A DNA stretch of 64,000 nt from an uncultured Bacteroides sp. (lineage in GTDB: Bacteria > Bacteroidota > Bacteroidia > Bacteroidales > Bacteroidaceae). Shown one piece after another: positions 48,754 to 59,409 of the stretch. The notes under the pieces are model-generated. The model saw only the letters and a program-made list of their open reading frames with translations. It did no database searches and had not been told where the DNA came from. Made by a program: the position numbers and the translations under genes. How positions within the stretch are numbered: position 1 is the first letter of the stretch; every line of letters begins with the position of its first letter. The DNA lies in assembly GCA_944322285.1 (NCBI GenBank), contig CALUOR010000008.1:1-64000 (forward strand). The letters run 5' to 3'.

Positions 48754-51603
48754 ATGATAAACGATTTACTTCCTCATCGTCATATTGGCATTAATAAGGA
48801 CGATGAAGCCATTATGCTCCGCAAAATTGGAGTTCCCAGCTTGGATGAGCTGATAGACAAGACTCTTCCGGCCAACATCCGTTTGAAAGAACCGCTGGCT
48901 CTGCCCGAACCTATGACGGAATACGAGTTTGCCCGGCACATAGCCGCTTTGGCCTCTAAGAACAAACTTTATACCACATACATAGGTATGGGATGGTATG
49001 GCAGTATTACACCTGCCGTTATCCAGCGCAATGTGTTCGAAAATCCCGTGTGGTACACTTCCTACACGCCCTATCAGACGGAGGTATCCCAGGGACGTTT
49101 GGAAGCCTTGATGAACTTCCAGACTGCTGTATGCGACCTTACGGGCATGCCCTTGGCCAACTGCTCTTTGCTGGATGAGGCTACGGCCGCAGCAGAAGCT
49201 GTCACTATGATGTATGCCTTGCGTACCCGTCCGCAGCAGAAGGCCGGGGCCAACGTGGTATTTGTAGACGAACATATCTTCCCGCAGACTTTGGCCGTGA
49301 TGACCACCCGTGCCATTCCTCAGGGTATCACCCTGCGTACGGGCAAATTCAGCGAAGCCGAGCTGACGCCGGATGTCTTTGCCTGCGTGTTGCAATACCC
49401 CAACTCCGATGGATGTGTGGAAGATTATCGTGCGTTCGTAGAGCGCGCTCACGAAGCCGGATGTAAAGTGGCTGTGGCAGCTGATATATTGAGCCTTGCT
49501 CTGTTGACCCCTCCGGGCGAATGGGGAGCTGACATTGTGTTCGGAACGACCCAGCGTTTAGGTACGCCAATGTTCTACGGAGGTCCTTCCGCCGCTTATT
49601 TCGCCACGCGCGACGAGTATAAGCGCAACATGCCGGGGCGCATTATCGGATGGTCGAAGGATAAGTATGGCAAGCTTTGCTACCGCATGGCCCTACAAAC
49701 GCGCGAGCAACACATCAAGCGCGAGAAAGCCACCTCGAACATCTGTACCGCTCAAGCCCTGCTTGCCACCATGGCCGGATTCTATGCCGTGTATCACGGA
49801 CAAGAAGGCATCCGTACGATCGCCCGGCGCATTCATAGCATAGCCGTGTTCATGGAGGCGGAGTTGACAAAAATGGGATATCGCCAGCTCAATGCCCAGT
49901 ATTTTGACACACTTCGTTTTGCATTGCCCGAGCAAGTGTCCGTTGACCAAATACAAGCCATTGCGTTGAGCAAGAAAGTGAACTTGCGCTATTTTGAAAA
50001 TAATGAAGTGGGCTTCAGCATTGATGAAACTACCGATATAGCCGATGTCAATGTCCTGCTTTCCATCTTTGCCATAGCTGCCGAGAAGGATTGGGAGAAA
50101 GTCAATGACGTGCCTGATGGATGCACTATTGACTCCGCTTTGTGCCGCCAAAGTCCGTTCCTGACGCACGAAGTCTTCTGCAAGTATCACACGGAGACCG
50201 AAATGATGCGTTATATCAAGCGTCTCGACCGGAAAGATATTTCCTTGGCTCACTCCATGATATCGCTCGGCTCATGCACCATGAAACTTAATGCAGCCGC
50301 CGAGATGCTTCCCCTGAGCCGTCCTGAATTCATGAACCTTCATCCGCTGGTGCCCGAAGACCAGGCCGAAGGCTATGCAGAACTAATAAACAACCTTTGC
50401 GAGGAATTGAAGGTCATTACGGGCATGGCAGGCGTAAGTCTCCAACCCAACTCGGGAGCCGCAGGAGAGTACACCGGTTTGCGTGTTATCCGTGCTTACT
50501 TGGAAAGCATCGGGCAAGGAAGCCGAAACAAAATATTAATACCGGCCTCGGCTCACGGCACCAACCCAGCCAGTTGCGTGCAAGCCGGATTTACTCCCGT
50601 GACCTGCGCTTGCGATGAACATGGTAACGTGGACATGAACGACCTGCGCCAAAAAGCGGAAGAGAATCGTGATGAATTGGCTGCCCTTATGATAACCTAT
50701 CCGTCCACTCACGGCATCTTTGAGACGGAGATTGTAGAAATATGCCATATCATTCACGCTTGCGGTGCGCAAGTCTACATGGACGGCGCCAACATGAATG
50801 CCCAGGTAGGTCTGACCAGCCCCGGATTCATTGGAGCAGACGTATGCCACTTGAACTTGCACAAGACATTTGCTTCACCTCATGGCGGCGGCGGTCCCGG
50901 TGTAGGTCCCATCTGCGTGGCTCCTCATCTGGTGCCTTTCCTGCCCGGACATGCGAATTGGGGGAATGCCACCAATGAAGTTTCGGCCGCGCCTTATGGA
51001 AGCGCCGGTATCCTGCCCATTACTTATGGTTATATCCGCATGATGGGAGCCGAAGGATTGACTCGTGCCACGAAGATTGCCATCCTCAACGCCAATTATC
51101 TGGCTGCTTGTTTGCAAGACACGTATGGCATTGTCTATCGGGGTGCGCAAGGCTTTGTCGGGCATGAGATGATATTGGAGTGTCGTAAACTGCACGAAGA
51201 AACAGGCATTAGTGAGAATGACATCGCTAAGCGTCTTATGGATTATGGTTATCATGCGCCCACGCTTTCCTTCCCCGTACACGGTACGCTGATGGTAGAA
51301 CCTACTGAAAGCGAGAGTTTGGCTGAGTTGGATAACTTTGTGGATGTAATGCTTCACATTTGGAACGAGATACAAGAAGTGAAAGAAGGACGCGCGGATA
51401 AAGTGGATAATGTTTTGCTCAACGCTCCGCATCCTGAATACGAAGTGGTAGCTGATAGCTGGGAGCATAGTTACACTCGCCAGAAAGCGGCTTATCCTAC
51501 GGAGGCAGTGCGCGAAAATAAATTCTGGATTAATGTAGCCCGCGTGGACAATACGTTGGGTGACAGAAAGTTGCTTGCTACCCGTTGCGGTAAGTTTGAG
51601 TAA
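48754..51603 (+). CDS. gcvP: glycine dehydrogenase (P-protein), fused form
   Basis: A 949-residue PLP enzyme of the glycine cleavage system. It decarboxylates glycine and passes the aminomethyl group to the H-protein lipoyl arm. It carries both homologous halves in one chain: the N-terminal half has GSITPAVIQRNV, and the C-terminal half has SCTMKLNAAAEM and the cofactor lysine Lys704 in NLHKTFASPHGGGGPG. The length fits the fused type. The gcvT and gcvH genes are not nearby, so the system is encoded apart. Confidence 0.94.
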   Translation: MINDLLPHRHIGINKDDEAIMLRKIGVPSLDELIDKTLPANIRLKEPLALPEPMTEYEFARHIAALASKNKLYTTYIGMGWYGSITPAVIQRNVFENPVWYTSYTPYQTEVSQGRLEALMNFQTAVCDLTGMPLANCSLLDEATAAAEAVTMMYALRTRPQQKAGANVVFVDEHIFPQTLAVMTTRAIPQGITLRTGKFSEAELTPDVFACVLQYPNSDGCVEDYRAFVERAHEAGCKVAVAADILSLALLTPPGEWGADIVFGTTQRLGTPMFYGGPSAAYFATRDEYKRNMPGRIIGWSKDKYGKLCYRMALQTREQHIKREKATSNICTAQALLATMAGFYAVYHGQEGIRTIARRIHSIAVFMEAELTKMGYRQLNAQYFDTLRFALPEQVSVDQIQAIALSKKVNLRYFENNEVGFSIDETTDIADVNVLLSIFAIAAEKDWEKVNDVPDGCTIDSALCRQSPFLTHEVFCKYHTETEMMRYIKRLDRKDISLAHSMISLGSCTMKLNAAAEMLPLSRPEFMNLHPLVPEDQAEGYAELINNLCEELKVITGMAGVSLQPNSGAAGEYTGLRVIRAYLESIGQGSRNKILIPASAHGTNPASCVQAGFTPVTCACDEHGNVDMNDLRQKAEENRDELAALMITYPSTHGIFETEIVEICHIIHACGAQVYMDGANMNAQVGLTSPGFIGADVCHLNLHKTFASPHGGGGPGVGPICVAPHLVPFLPGHANWGNATNEVSAAPYGSAGILPITYGYIRMMGAEGLTRATKIAILNANYLAACLQDTYGIVYRGAQGFVGHEMILECRKLHEETGISENDIAKRLMDYGYHAPTLSFPVHGTLMVEPTESESLAELDNFVDVMLHIWNEIQEVKEGRADKVDNVLLNAPHPEYEVVADSWEHSYTRQKAAYPTEAVRENKFWINVARVDNTLGDRKLLATRCGKFE

Positions 51604-51685
51604 CATCAAAAAAACAATTGAGGGTGTGTCGGAATGATAGTAACTTTACATTATGATACACCTTCATTTTTCTAAGTAAGTGTAC

Positions 51686-51821
51686 AGAATTAACTTATAC
51701 TATGGCACACAGATAACACTGATTTAACAGATGACCACAGATATTATTAAAAAATAATCTGTGCAAATCAGTCTCATCTGTGTCATCTGTGTGCTATAAG
51801 ATAATTTTGATTAGTTACTTA
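51686..51821. repeat. 136-bp hairpin repeat M (copy of 32217-32352)
   Basis: It has the same flanks (AGAATTAACTTATACTATG, TAAGATAATTTTGATTAG) and interior as repeat L, with only a few differences. It lies between the convergent ends of gcvP and the sulfatase gene, where it may act as a two-way terminator or stability stem. Confidence 0.82.
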
Positions 51822-51853
51822 TCATATTTAAATTATACGCTGCATGTAAAATG

Positions 51854-53269
51854 CTAAAACTCTTCACCCGGTTGCGGCCAATAGGGAGTGGGCACATGCA
51901 TTTTTTGCATTTCTGCATCGAATTCTTTCACCATTTCCGGATATTTTTCGGCCAGATTCGTTGTTTCCTGCGGGTCTTCTTTCAAGTTATACAACTCCAA
52001 TGGAGTATCGGGCTTGATCGTTACACATTTCCAATCTCCTTTGCGGGCGGCACGTTGCTTGCCTGGAAACTCCCAATACAGCAGGCGGTTGTCCGTATCA
52101 ATCTGTTGTCCGTAGAATAAGGGCGAAATGTCCATGCCGTTCAGTTGCTGGGGCAAGTAATTCGTTCCCCCGGCCAAAGCAGCCAGTGTAGGCATCATGT
52201 CAGGGAAATAGATTAGATTGTTCAATGTTTGTATAGGTACAGTCCCAGGCTGGTTGACAATGAATGGTACGCGTATGCCGCCTTCGTAAAGCATACCCTT
52301 ACGCCCTTTGAAGCCGGCATTACAATTCAATAATTTGATAGGAGCTTGTACGGCAGCGCCATTGTCCGAAGCGAAGATTATCAGGGTGTTTTCACGTAAA
52401 TTCAATTTGTCCAGTTCGTCAAGCAAGCGTCCTATGGCGGCATCCATGTGCGTTATCAACGATGCGTAGCGTTTCGTGTCCGGTGTCCATGTCTCTTGTC
52501 CGTCATACCAAGCGGTTTGGTCAATGTTGTAAGGCTCATGGGGAGCATCGTAAGCCAGGTAGAGGAAGAACGGATTGTGTTGGTTGCGTTGAATGAAAGC
52601 GATGGCATCATTTGTACTTAAGTCATTGTTATGAATGCCATGCCTCCCGTTCGCATTTTCCGGTATGTTGATGAGCGAATCGCCATGGAAGCGGTAATAT
52701 GGATAATAATAGGGCGAGTTGCTATGCACGGTCGAAATAGTCCAGCCATAAAACTCATCGAAGCCCCGATGGTTGGGCGATGCGCCTTTATCGTAGCCGT
52801 CCAGATGCCATTTGTTTACCAGGCAGGTCCGATAACCGGCTGCGCTCAATACGGTGGCTATGGTGGTGTCTTGCGGCAGAAGGTTGGCACGGCGCACGAT
52901 GGTAGAATCACCGTCAGGGTTGACTTTGATGCCTGCAATGCCTCCTGCGGTGCACATGTTGTCGCGGATGCGGGTGTTGCCGGTGTTGCGTCCTGTCATC
53001 AGCGCACAACGGGAAGGCGAGCTGATGCCGCTTCCGGCGTAGCACTGATTGAAGCGTGTACCCGTCTCTGCCAAGTGGTCTATGTTAGGAGTCTGTACAT
53101 ACTCGTTGCCGTAGCAAGATAAGTCGCCGTAGCCCATGTCATCGGCCAGGATGAAAATGATGTTTGGTTTTTCCGGGTCAGTTTGAATTTTTTTTTCGCC
53201 GGTGCAGCTGATTTGCGGCAGAAGAATGCCCGTTGCGCAAAGGCTTTTGATAAAGAGTGAATGTTTCAT
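51854..53269 (-). CDS. Ser-type sulfatase, exported
   Basis: A 471-residue sulfatase with a signal peptide and Cys22 (QISC), possibly a lipoprotein. The metal Asp pair is ADDMGYGDL (42-50). The active-site motif GISSPSRCALMTG (81-93) has Ser83 as the residue to become formylglycine, so it needs an anaerobic sulfatase-maturing enzyme, which is not encoded here. The C-terminal part has KGRKGMLYEGGIRVPFIV. It resembles arylsulfatases acting on host glycans. No SusCD pair or polysaccharide locus lies nearby. Confidence 0.88.
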   Translation of the reverse strand: MKHSLFIKSLCATGILLPQISCTGEKKIQTDPEKPNIIFILADDMGYGDLSCYGNEYVQTPNIDHLAETGTRFNQCYAGSGISSPSRCALMTGRNTGNTRIRDNMCTAGGIAGIKVNPDGDSTIVRRANLLPQDTTIATVLSAAGYRTCLVNKWHLDGYDKGASPNHRGFDEFYGWTISTVHSNSPYYYPYYRFHGDSLINIPENANGRHGIHNNDLSTNDAIAFIQRNQHNPFFLYLAYDAPHEPYNIDQTAWYDGQETWTPDTKRYASLITHMDAAIGRLLDELDKLNLRENTLIIFASDNGAAVQAPIKLLNCNAGFKGRKGMLYEGGIRVPFIVNQPGTVPIQTLNNLIYFPDMMPTLAALAGGTNYLPQQLNGMDISPLFYGQQIDTDNRLLYWEFPGKQRAARKGDWKCVTIKPDTPLELYNLKEDPQETTNLAEKYPEMVKEFDAEMQKMHVPTPYWPQPGEEF

Positions 53270-53297
53270 GGATATTGTAATTTAACTTTTATGAGAA

Positions 53298-53305
53298 CAA
53301 AGTTA
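53298..53305 (-). promoter_or_regulatory. -7 box of the sulfatase gene
   Basis: On the minus strand it reads TAACTTTG, 28 bp before the ATG. Confidence 0.55.
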
Positions 53306-53475
53306 GCATAAATGGATGATATTCCCAAGCAAAGGACCAAAGTCTTGTAATCCGTTGTGCTTAAAATCGGTTGGGATAGAAAGATGCAAAAAGTGTGAGT
53401 TCTGATATTTTAAGTTAAAATGAGACTCGCTTTTAAACTTAAATCATTAGTTTTGTTCTAAATAGTAAAAACGAC

Positions 53476-56400
53476 ATGTTTATGAGACGAATGAACCTAT
53501 TTATCAGCGTATGCCTGATGGCTCTATTTATGTTGGGAAGTGCGGGCGCACAAGCCCAGTCGTACGACAAACTGTGGAAACAAGCCGAGCAGGCGCAGGA
53601 GAAAAGCCGTCCGAAGACGGTGATAGAGTTGGCCGACCAGATTTACCGGAAGGCGTTGGTCGAGAAAAACTCCGGTCAGTTGTTGAAAGCCTATCTTTGC
53701 CGGGAGAACTTCAAGCGACAACTTACACCGGATAGTTTATATAGCACCCTATTATATATGGAGCGTTGGGCCGATGCTGCTACGGATGTGGTGGAGAAAG
53801 CCATCCTGCATTCGCTTTTGGCGCGTGAATATGCGGATTATTGGAGACAAAACCGCCGGGCAGTGACCGAGCGGACAGACTTGATTGTAGATGAACCTTC
53901 GGTCGACATTCGTACGTGGACTTCCCGTCAGTTCATGGAACAAGTAGACCGGCATAATATCGCTTCCTTGACCGATGTAGACCGTTTGATGGAGATACAG
54001 GCGTCCGATTATCAGCCATTTATTGAGCAAGAAGAGGCGAGTGCCTATTACGGGCATGATTTGTACCATTTGCTGGCCCGTCGTGCCATAGATGCCTATC
54101 AAGACATGACGGGAGCTGATGCCGACTCGCTCGTGCAGTGCCGCACGGACGAGCTTTATCAAGAGATGATAGCGGCTTATGGTTCTCGTGCGGACGGGTC
54201 GGACGCCGTGGTGTTGACTACGCTCGATTATTGGCAATGGAAGGCTGGGGATTATTTGAGGCAAGTCCGCTACTATTCCCTTTCCGCCCGCGACCTGAAG
54301 ACGGAGAAGGCTTACTTGGACATGCTGGATGGTTTGATGGAGAAATACGCCGACCATCCGATTGTCGTTGAGGCGTATATCCGTAAAGCGGAATGGATGA
54401 GTTACGGAGGCGAAGGGCAAAGCATTGCCGAGGCCATCCGCTTGTGTGATGAAGGTATTCGGCTTTATCCCAAGTATAACCGTATTGGGGAATTGAAACG
54501 TATCCGTGCCGGACTGCTTCGTCCGCAGATAAGCCTGAGTGGTGAAGGCGCCAGCTATCCGGGCGATACGCTTCGGCTGAATGTGACGTATCGGACGCTG
54601 GATACGCCTGTCACGTTGAACGTCTACGCCACTAACCTGAAGACTTATCCCACATCACAGGGGTGCAGCAGCAATGCCGACTTCCGCAAATGTGCGCCGA
54701 AACGCATATATACAGCTCAACATACGTTTATGCCCTTGCCGGGTGAAGGCAAGTTGGAGGCGGACATTCCTTATCTGCCCAGCGACACTTTGCTTAGTTT
54801 GCCTATGCCCCTCGTGCCGGGTGTGTATATCGTGGAAGCTGTGCCGCAAGCCAAGAACGGACAGACAGAGCGACGCTTTCTTTCGGTATCCCGTCTGCGG
54901 GTAATGACGCTCGACTTAGGTGATGGCGCTATCGAAATAACGACCTTGGACAATAAGAACGGGCATCCCGTAAGCGGGGTGACGGTGGATATCTATTCCA
55001 ATACGGATAAATTGCTGAAGTCTGTCACTACCGGGACGGATGGCAAAGCCTTACTGATTTGGCAAGAGAAAAGTTACGTGGCCCGCTATGTGGCGCGCAA
55101 AGACGATGATACCGCCATGGAGCCTCAGCGTATTTATCTGAAGCAAACTACAACTCCGACGCCTGCCATCAGTTACGAAGTTTCTTTGTTGACTGACCGT
55201 GCCATCTATCGCCCGGGTCAAACCGTCTATCTGAAAGGCGTGGCCTATAGCCAGGCGGAAGATAGCGCACAGGTGTTGGCGCAAGGCACTGCCTTCGAAC
55301 TGGAGTTACTCGATGCCAACCGCAAGCAGATAGCCACACGGGAAGTAACGACTAATGATTTCGGCTCGTTCACCGCAGACTTTGTCTTGCCTACGGCCTG
55401 CCTGAACGGAAACTTCTCCATACGTGCCAAGGGGAAAGCCAATGCCTCTGTCCATTTCCAGGTAGAGGAATACAAGCGGCCTACGTTTGAGATAACTTTC
55501 AATCCTGTCAGCGTGCCTTATTGCTTGGGTGAGACCCTCACCCTCAGCGGACAAGTGAAAGCCTTCAGCGGAGCTACGGTGCAGGAGATGCCGTTGGCTT
55601 ATCAGGTGCTTCGCACCAATCTTTACTTTTCATCTCGTCAAAAACCTTTCATCGTGAAAGCCGATACTGTCAGGCTAGATGCCGAAGGACGTTTCTCCAT
55701 CGATGTGAAACTGGACACATTGGGTCAATCCCTCGTCCTCCCTCATACTCCCCGGCTTTATTATCAGATAGAAGCAAGTGTGACCGATGAGGCGGGCGAG
55801 ACGCAGACAGCATCCTATAGCTTGTGGGCACAGAAAGAAACCTTTAGCTTGGACGCTTCCTTTCCTATGCAGGTGTGCAGGGAAGATACGGGCGCATGGG
55901 CGGTGCGTGCCTACAATGCGCAAAGCATTGGCCAGGACTTGGAGGCACATTGGCGCGTCTTCCGCGAAACAAAGGAAAGCGATTCTCCAAAGAATGTGCC
56001 TTTGCTCAGCGGCACTTGCCGGACGGATTCGCTTCAACCTTATTCTTTGTGGAAATCATTGCCTTCGGGAAATTATAAGCTGGTTCTGTCCGCCACGGAC
56101 TCTTTGGGACATCAAGTAAGCACAGAGCGGACTTTCACCTTCTTCTCAAAATATGATACATGTCCGCCTGCATATACACCTTTGTTTTATCACGAAGAAC
56201 GTACTGAGGTGGGCGAGGGTGAAACAGCTTCTTTCTATATTGGCACTTCGTTGAAGGACGCTTACATGCAAGTAAATGTATTTACTGATGGCAAGCGGAT
56301 AGAAAGCCGTGCGTTGCAACTTTCTGACACATTGATGCACATAGAGATGCCTTATCAGGACACGTATGGCGAAAGTGTATCGGTGATGTTCAATCTCCTG

Positions 56401-59334
56401 CGTGAAGGACAATTCTATAGCCAAACTGTTCACTTGAAGAAAAAGCAACCTGACATGCGCTTGGACATGAAGTGGCAAGTCTTCCGCGACCGGTTGCGTC
56501 CGGGGCAAGAGGAGGAATGGCGGCTGGTGATAAGCAATCCCTATGGGTCGCCTGCTGCGGCCGAAGTGTTGGCGTTGATGTACGACGCTTCGTTGGACAA
56601 GCTCTATCGCAACCATCCGCAATGGGGTGTATTCTTCCCAAGAGTATTGGATTGGCGGAGCATGAACATCAGCTATCCGAAGCGATTGTATTTGTCACCC
56701 TATTATACGATACCCGATTGGCAGGTGCCGGGCCTTCACTTCGACCACTTCTGCTCGCCTTATCCCAACGGAAGGCTGACTGTGTCGATTGTAGAGAATG
56801 CGGTGAGGATACGCGGATATGCTTCGTCTCGCAGTGCTGCTTTAACGGGAGGCGTGATGATGAAGACCCAAGCCGCTGTGGTGCAAGATGCTGTTGCTTC
56901 CACGGAAGAAGTGGGACAGACGGTAGTACCGCCTGCGGCAGGTGATGTTTTGTTTGAAGAAGAAGTAGTAGAATCGGGCACGGCTCTTCAGCCGATGGAA
57001 GACCTGCGTACCAACTTTGCCGAGACCGCTTTCTTCTATCCCGACTTGCACACCAACGAGCAAGGGGAGGTGGTCATCGCTTTCACCGTACCCCAAAGCC
57101 TGACCCGTTGGAACTTCCGTAGCTATGCCCATACAAAGGATATGCGTACAGGCACGCTGGAGGCATCCGTGGTGACCGCCAAGGAGTTTATGCTGCGTCC
57201 CAACCTGCCTCGTTTCGTAAGGGTGGGGGACCATGCGACAATAGCCGCTACTGTCAGCAACTTGACTGATGGAAGGGTAAAGGGTACTGTGGTGCTGCAA
57301 CTCTTTGACCCCGAAACGGAGAAAGTCGTCAAGACCCGCAAGCAGAAATTTGAGGCGGAAGCCGGACGTAACACTGCCGTCAGCTTCGACTTCGAGGTGG
57401 ACGATCGCTATGAATTATTAGGTGTGCGCCTCACGGCGGATGGAGGTTCGTTCAGCGATGGCGAACAACATCTGTTGCCTGTGCTGAGAAACAAAGAACA
57501 AGTGACGGAAACCTTGACCTTCGACCTGCAAGGCAATGATGAATGCACGTTGAGGCTTGATACGTTGTTCAATCACGACAGTCCGAACGCAACCGAACGC
57601 CGCTTAACCGTGGAAGTGACCGGAAATCCCGCTTGGTTAGCCGTGCAGGCACTTCCCGCGCTGACTCAGCCCGATAATGAGAATGCCGTGTCGTGGGCAA
57701 CGGCTTATTATGCCAACGCCTTGGCCATGACCATCGCTCAGTCACAGCCTCGCATCAAGTCGGTGCTCGATGCCTGGCAGGCTTCCGGCGCTTCGCAAGA
57801 GACTTTCCGCAGCCGCCTTGAACAAAATCAAGAACTGAAGACCATGCTTTTGGAAGAAACACCTTGGTTGGCCGAAGCGACAAGTGAGACCGAACGTATG
57901 CAGCGCATCGTCCAATTGTTCGATGCCAACCGCCAACGCAACCTGCAAATTTCTTCCCTCACGAGGCTGAAGGATTTGCAAGGTGAGGAAGGTGCCTGGA
58001 GTTGGTATAAGGGTATGTATCCTAATAGGGATATTACGACTTACATCGCAACATTGTTAGTTCGTTTGCCGCAACTGACCGGTACGCCTTTGGAGGGCGA
58101 CGCCTCGCAGATGAAGCAACGGGCGTTCGACTATCTGCATAAAGAGGCGCAAGAAGAATACAAACGGATGCGCCGTGCCGAGCAGGATGGCCATCCGGTC
58201 AAGACACTCTCTTCCTTGGCACTCGATTATATGTATCTGATGGCATTGGACGGTGGTAAGGTGCCTGCGGCGTACAAGACCGTGCATGCTTACTTCTTGG
58301 AGCGTGTACCCAACATGCTGACCGACTTCTCCATGCAAAGCAAGGCACAATGCTTAGTCATTCTTTTGGCGAACGGGCGCAAAGCCGAAGCTGCCGATTT
58401 TGAAGTCTCGCTCAAAGAGCACTTGATACAGGATGGTAAGATGGGAGCGCATTTCGCTTTCAACGACGGTTATTATTCGTGGGGCATGATGCCCGTATCG
58501 GCCCACGTGGCGGCCATGGAGGCATTGAGCCGTTTCGGAGGCAACGAAGCATTGATAGAGGACATGAAACGATGGTTGCTGAAGCAGAAGCAAACGGTGG
58601 CATGGAATACGCCCGTGGCTTCGGCCGATGCCATTTACGCGTTGTTGTGCAACGGACGCAACTGGCTGGCCGATAGGGGAGACGTGCTTATCACTTTGGG
58701 ACGTGAACAAATCTCCACCGTCAACGCAACTGATATTACTCGTCCGTTGCAAGGCTTAGGCTATGTGAAAGAAACGTTTGCCGAAGGCGATGCCGTCTTG
58801 AAGGCGAAGGAAATGGCCATTGCCAAGCGGGATGCGGGTATGGCCTGGGGAGCGGTTTACGCCCAATACTTGTCGCCCGTAGCCGATGTGAAGCAGCAGG
58901 GAGGAGAATTGGCCGTGGAGAAACAACTCTATGTAGAGCGCGTGGACGCTTCCGGCCACCCGACGTTGCATCCGCTGGAAGAAGGGGCGGCACTCCGTGT
59001 AGGCGATAAGATTGTCACCCGTCTGGTGCTTCGCTTAGAGCGTGCCATGGATTATGTGCAGTTGAAGGACAGTCGTGCCGCTTGTCTGGAGCCCACGAGC
59101 GTATTGTCCGGTTATCGCCGGAGTGGTTCGTTTGACTACTATGCCGAGACAAAGGATGCCTCCAGCCGTTTCTTTTTCGACCATTTGGGTAAAGGCGTTT
59201 ATGTGTTGGAATACAGTTGCTGGGTGGCTCGTGCCGGAGAGTATCAGTCTGGATTGGCTACCCTACAATGCGCGTATGCGCCGGAGATGGTGGCACATAC
59301 AAGGGCGGTCCGACTATGGGTTGCGGAAAGGTAA
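53476..59334 (+). CDS. giant alpha-2-macroglobulin family protein
   Basis: A 1952-residue exported protein with a signal peptide (about 1-28, ending AGAQAQ). Residues 30-350 are helical repeats. About 350-950 are macroglobulin-like beta domains, with the MG2-type ALLTDRAIYRPGQTVYLKG near 570. The A2M core RTNFAETAFFYPDLHTNEQG lies near 1177, and an alpha/alpha toroid runs from about 1380 to 1750. The thioester motif CxEQ is absent where the toroid starts (LPALTQPDNENAVSWATAYY), so it would not trap proteases covalently. It is the Bacteroides-type long form. It is the only gene between the sulfatase and PPTase genes. Confidence 0.88.
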   Translation: MFMRRMNLFISVCLMALFMLGSAGAQAQSYDKLWKQAEQAQEKSRPKTVIELADQIYRKALVEKNSGQLLKAYLCRENFKRQLTPDSLYSTLLYMERWADAATDVVEKAILHSLLAREYADYWRQNRRAVTERTDLIVDEPSVDIRTWTSRQFMEQVDRHNIASLTDVDRLMEIQASDYQPFIEQEEASAYYGHDLYHLLARRAIDAYQDMTGADADSLVQCRTDELYQEMIAAYGSRADGSDAVVLTTLDYWQWKAGDYLRQVRYYSLSARDLKTEKAYLDMLDGLMEKYADHPIVVEAYIRKAEWMSYGGEGQSIAEAIRLCDEGIRLYPKYNRIGELKRIRAGLLRPQISLSGEGASYPGDTLRLNVTYRTLDTPVTLNVYATNLKTYPTSQGCSSNADFRKCAPKRIYTAQHTFMPLPGEGKLEADIPYLPSDTLLSLPMPLVPGVYIVEAVPQAKNGQTERRFLSVSRLRVMTLDLGDGAIEITTLDNKNGHPVSGVTVDIYSNTDKLLKSVTTGTDGKALLIWQEKSYVARYVARKDDDTAMEPQRIYLKQTTTPTPAISYEVSLLTDRAIYRPGQTVYLKGVAYSQAEDSAQVLAQGTAFELELLDANRKQIATREVTTNDFGSFTADFVLPTACLNGNFSIRAKGKANASVHFQVEEYKRPTFEITFNPVSVPYCLGETLTLSGQVKAFSGATVQEMPLAYQVLRTNLYFSSRQKPFIVKADTVRLDAEGRFSIDVKLDTLGQSLVLPHTPRLYYQIEASVTDEAGETQTASYSLWAQKETFSLDASFPMQVCREDTGAWAVRAYNAQSIGQDLEAHWRVFRETKESDSPKNVPLLSGTCRTDSLQPYSLWKSLPSGNYKLVLSATDSLGHQVSTERTFTFFSKYDTCPPAYTPLFYHEERTEVGEGETASFYIGTSLKDAYMQVNVFTDGKRIESRALQLSDTLMHIEMPYQDTYGESVSVMFNLLREGQFYSQTVHLKKKQPDMRLDMKWQVFRDRLRPGQEEEWRLVISNPYGSPAAAEVLALMYDASLDKLYRNHPQWGVFFPRVLDWRSMNISYPKRLYLSPYYTIPDWQVPGLHFDHFCSPYPNGRLTVSIVENAVRIRGYASSRSAALTGGVMMKTQAAVVQDAVASTEEVGQTVVPPAAGDVLFEEEVVESGTALQPMEDLRTNFAETAFFYPDLHTNEQGEVVIAFTVPQSLTRWNFRSYAHTKDMRTGTLEASVVTAKEFMLRPNLPRFVRVGDHATIAATVSNLTDGRVKGTVVLQLFDPETEKVVKTRKQKFEAEAGRNTAVSFDFEVDDRYELLGVRLTADGGSFSDGEQHLLPVLRNKEQVTETLTFDLQGNDECTLRLDTLFNHDSPNATERRLTVEVTGNPAWLAVQALPALTQPDNENAVSWATAYYANALAMTIAQSQPRIKSVLDAWQASGASQETFRSRLEQNQELKTMLLEETPWLAEATSETERMQRIVQLFDANRQRNLQISSLTRLKDLQGEEGAWSWYKGMYPNRDITTYIATLLVRLPQLTGTPLEGDASQMKQRAFDYLHKEAQEEYKRMRRAEQDGHPVKTLSSLALDYMYLMALDGGKVPAAYKTVHAYFLERVPNMLTDFSMQSKAQCLVILLANGRKAEAADFEVSLKEHLIQDGKMGAHFAFNDGYYSWGMMPVSAHVAAMEALSRFGGNEALIEDMKRWLLKQKQTVAWNTPVASADAIYALLCNGRNWLADRGDVLITLGREQISTVNATDITRPLQGLGYVKETFAEGDAVLKAKEMAIAKRDAGMAWGAVYAQYLSPVADVKQQGGELAVEKQLYVERVDASGHPTLHPLEEGAALRVGDKIVTRLVLRLERAMDYVQLKDSRAACLEPTSVLSGYRRSGSFDYYAETKDASSRFFFDHLGKGVYVLEYSCWVARAGEYQSGLATLQCAYAPEMVAHTRAVRLWVAER

Positions 59335-59362
59335 ATCTTTTTGTAACTTTATGAATGATAGA

Positions 59363-59409
59363 AGCCATTCTTTGCTATATATGATGTGAGCAGGGAATGG
59401 CTCTTTTTT
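59363..59409 (+). terminator. intrinsic terminator after the macroglobulin gene
   Basis: AGCCATTC (59363-59370) pairs with GAATGGCT (59395-59402), followed by CTTTTTTTA. It lies between convergent genes. Confidence 0.65.

Noticed and set aside
51835-51850. GCTGCATGTAA shared with the end of the smalltalk gene
   Set aside because: The 11-base match lies on the other strand and at another distance from repeat M than in repeat L, and no ORF ends there. It is probably chance.
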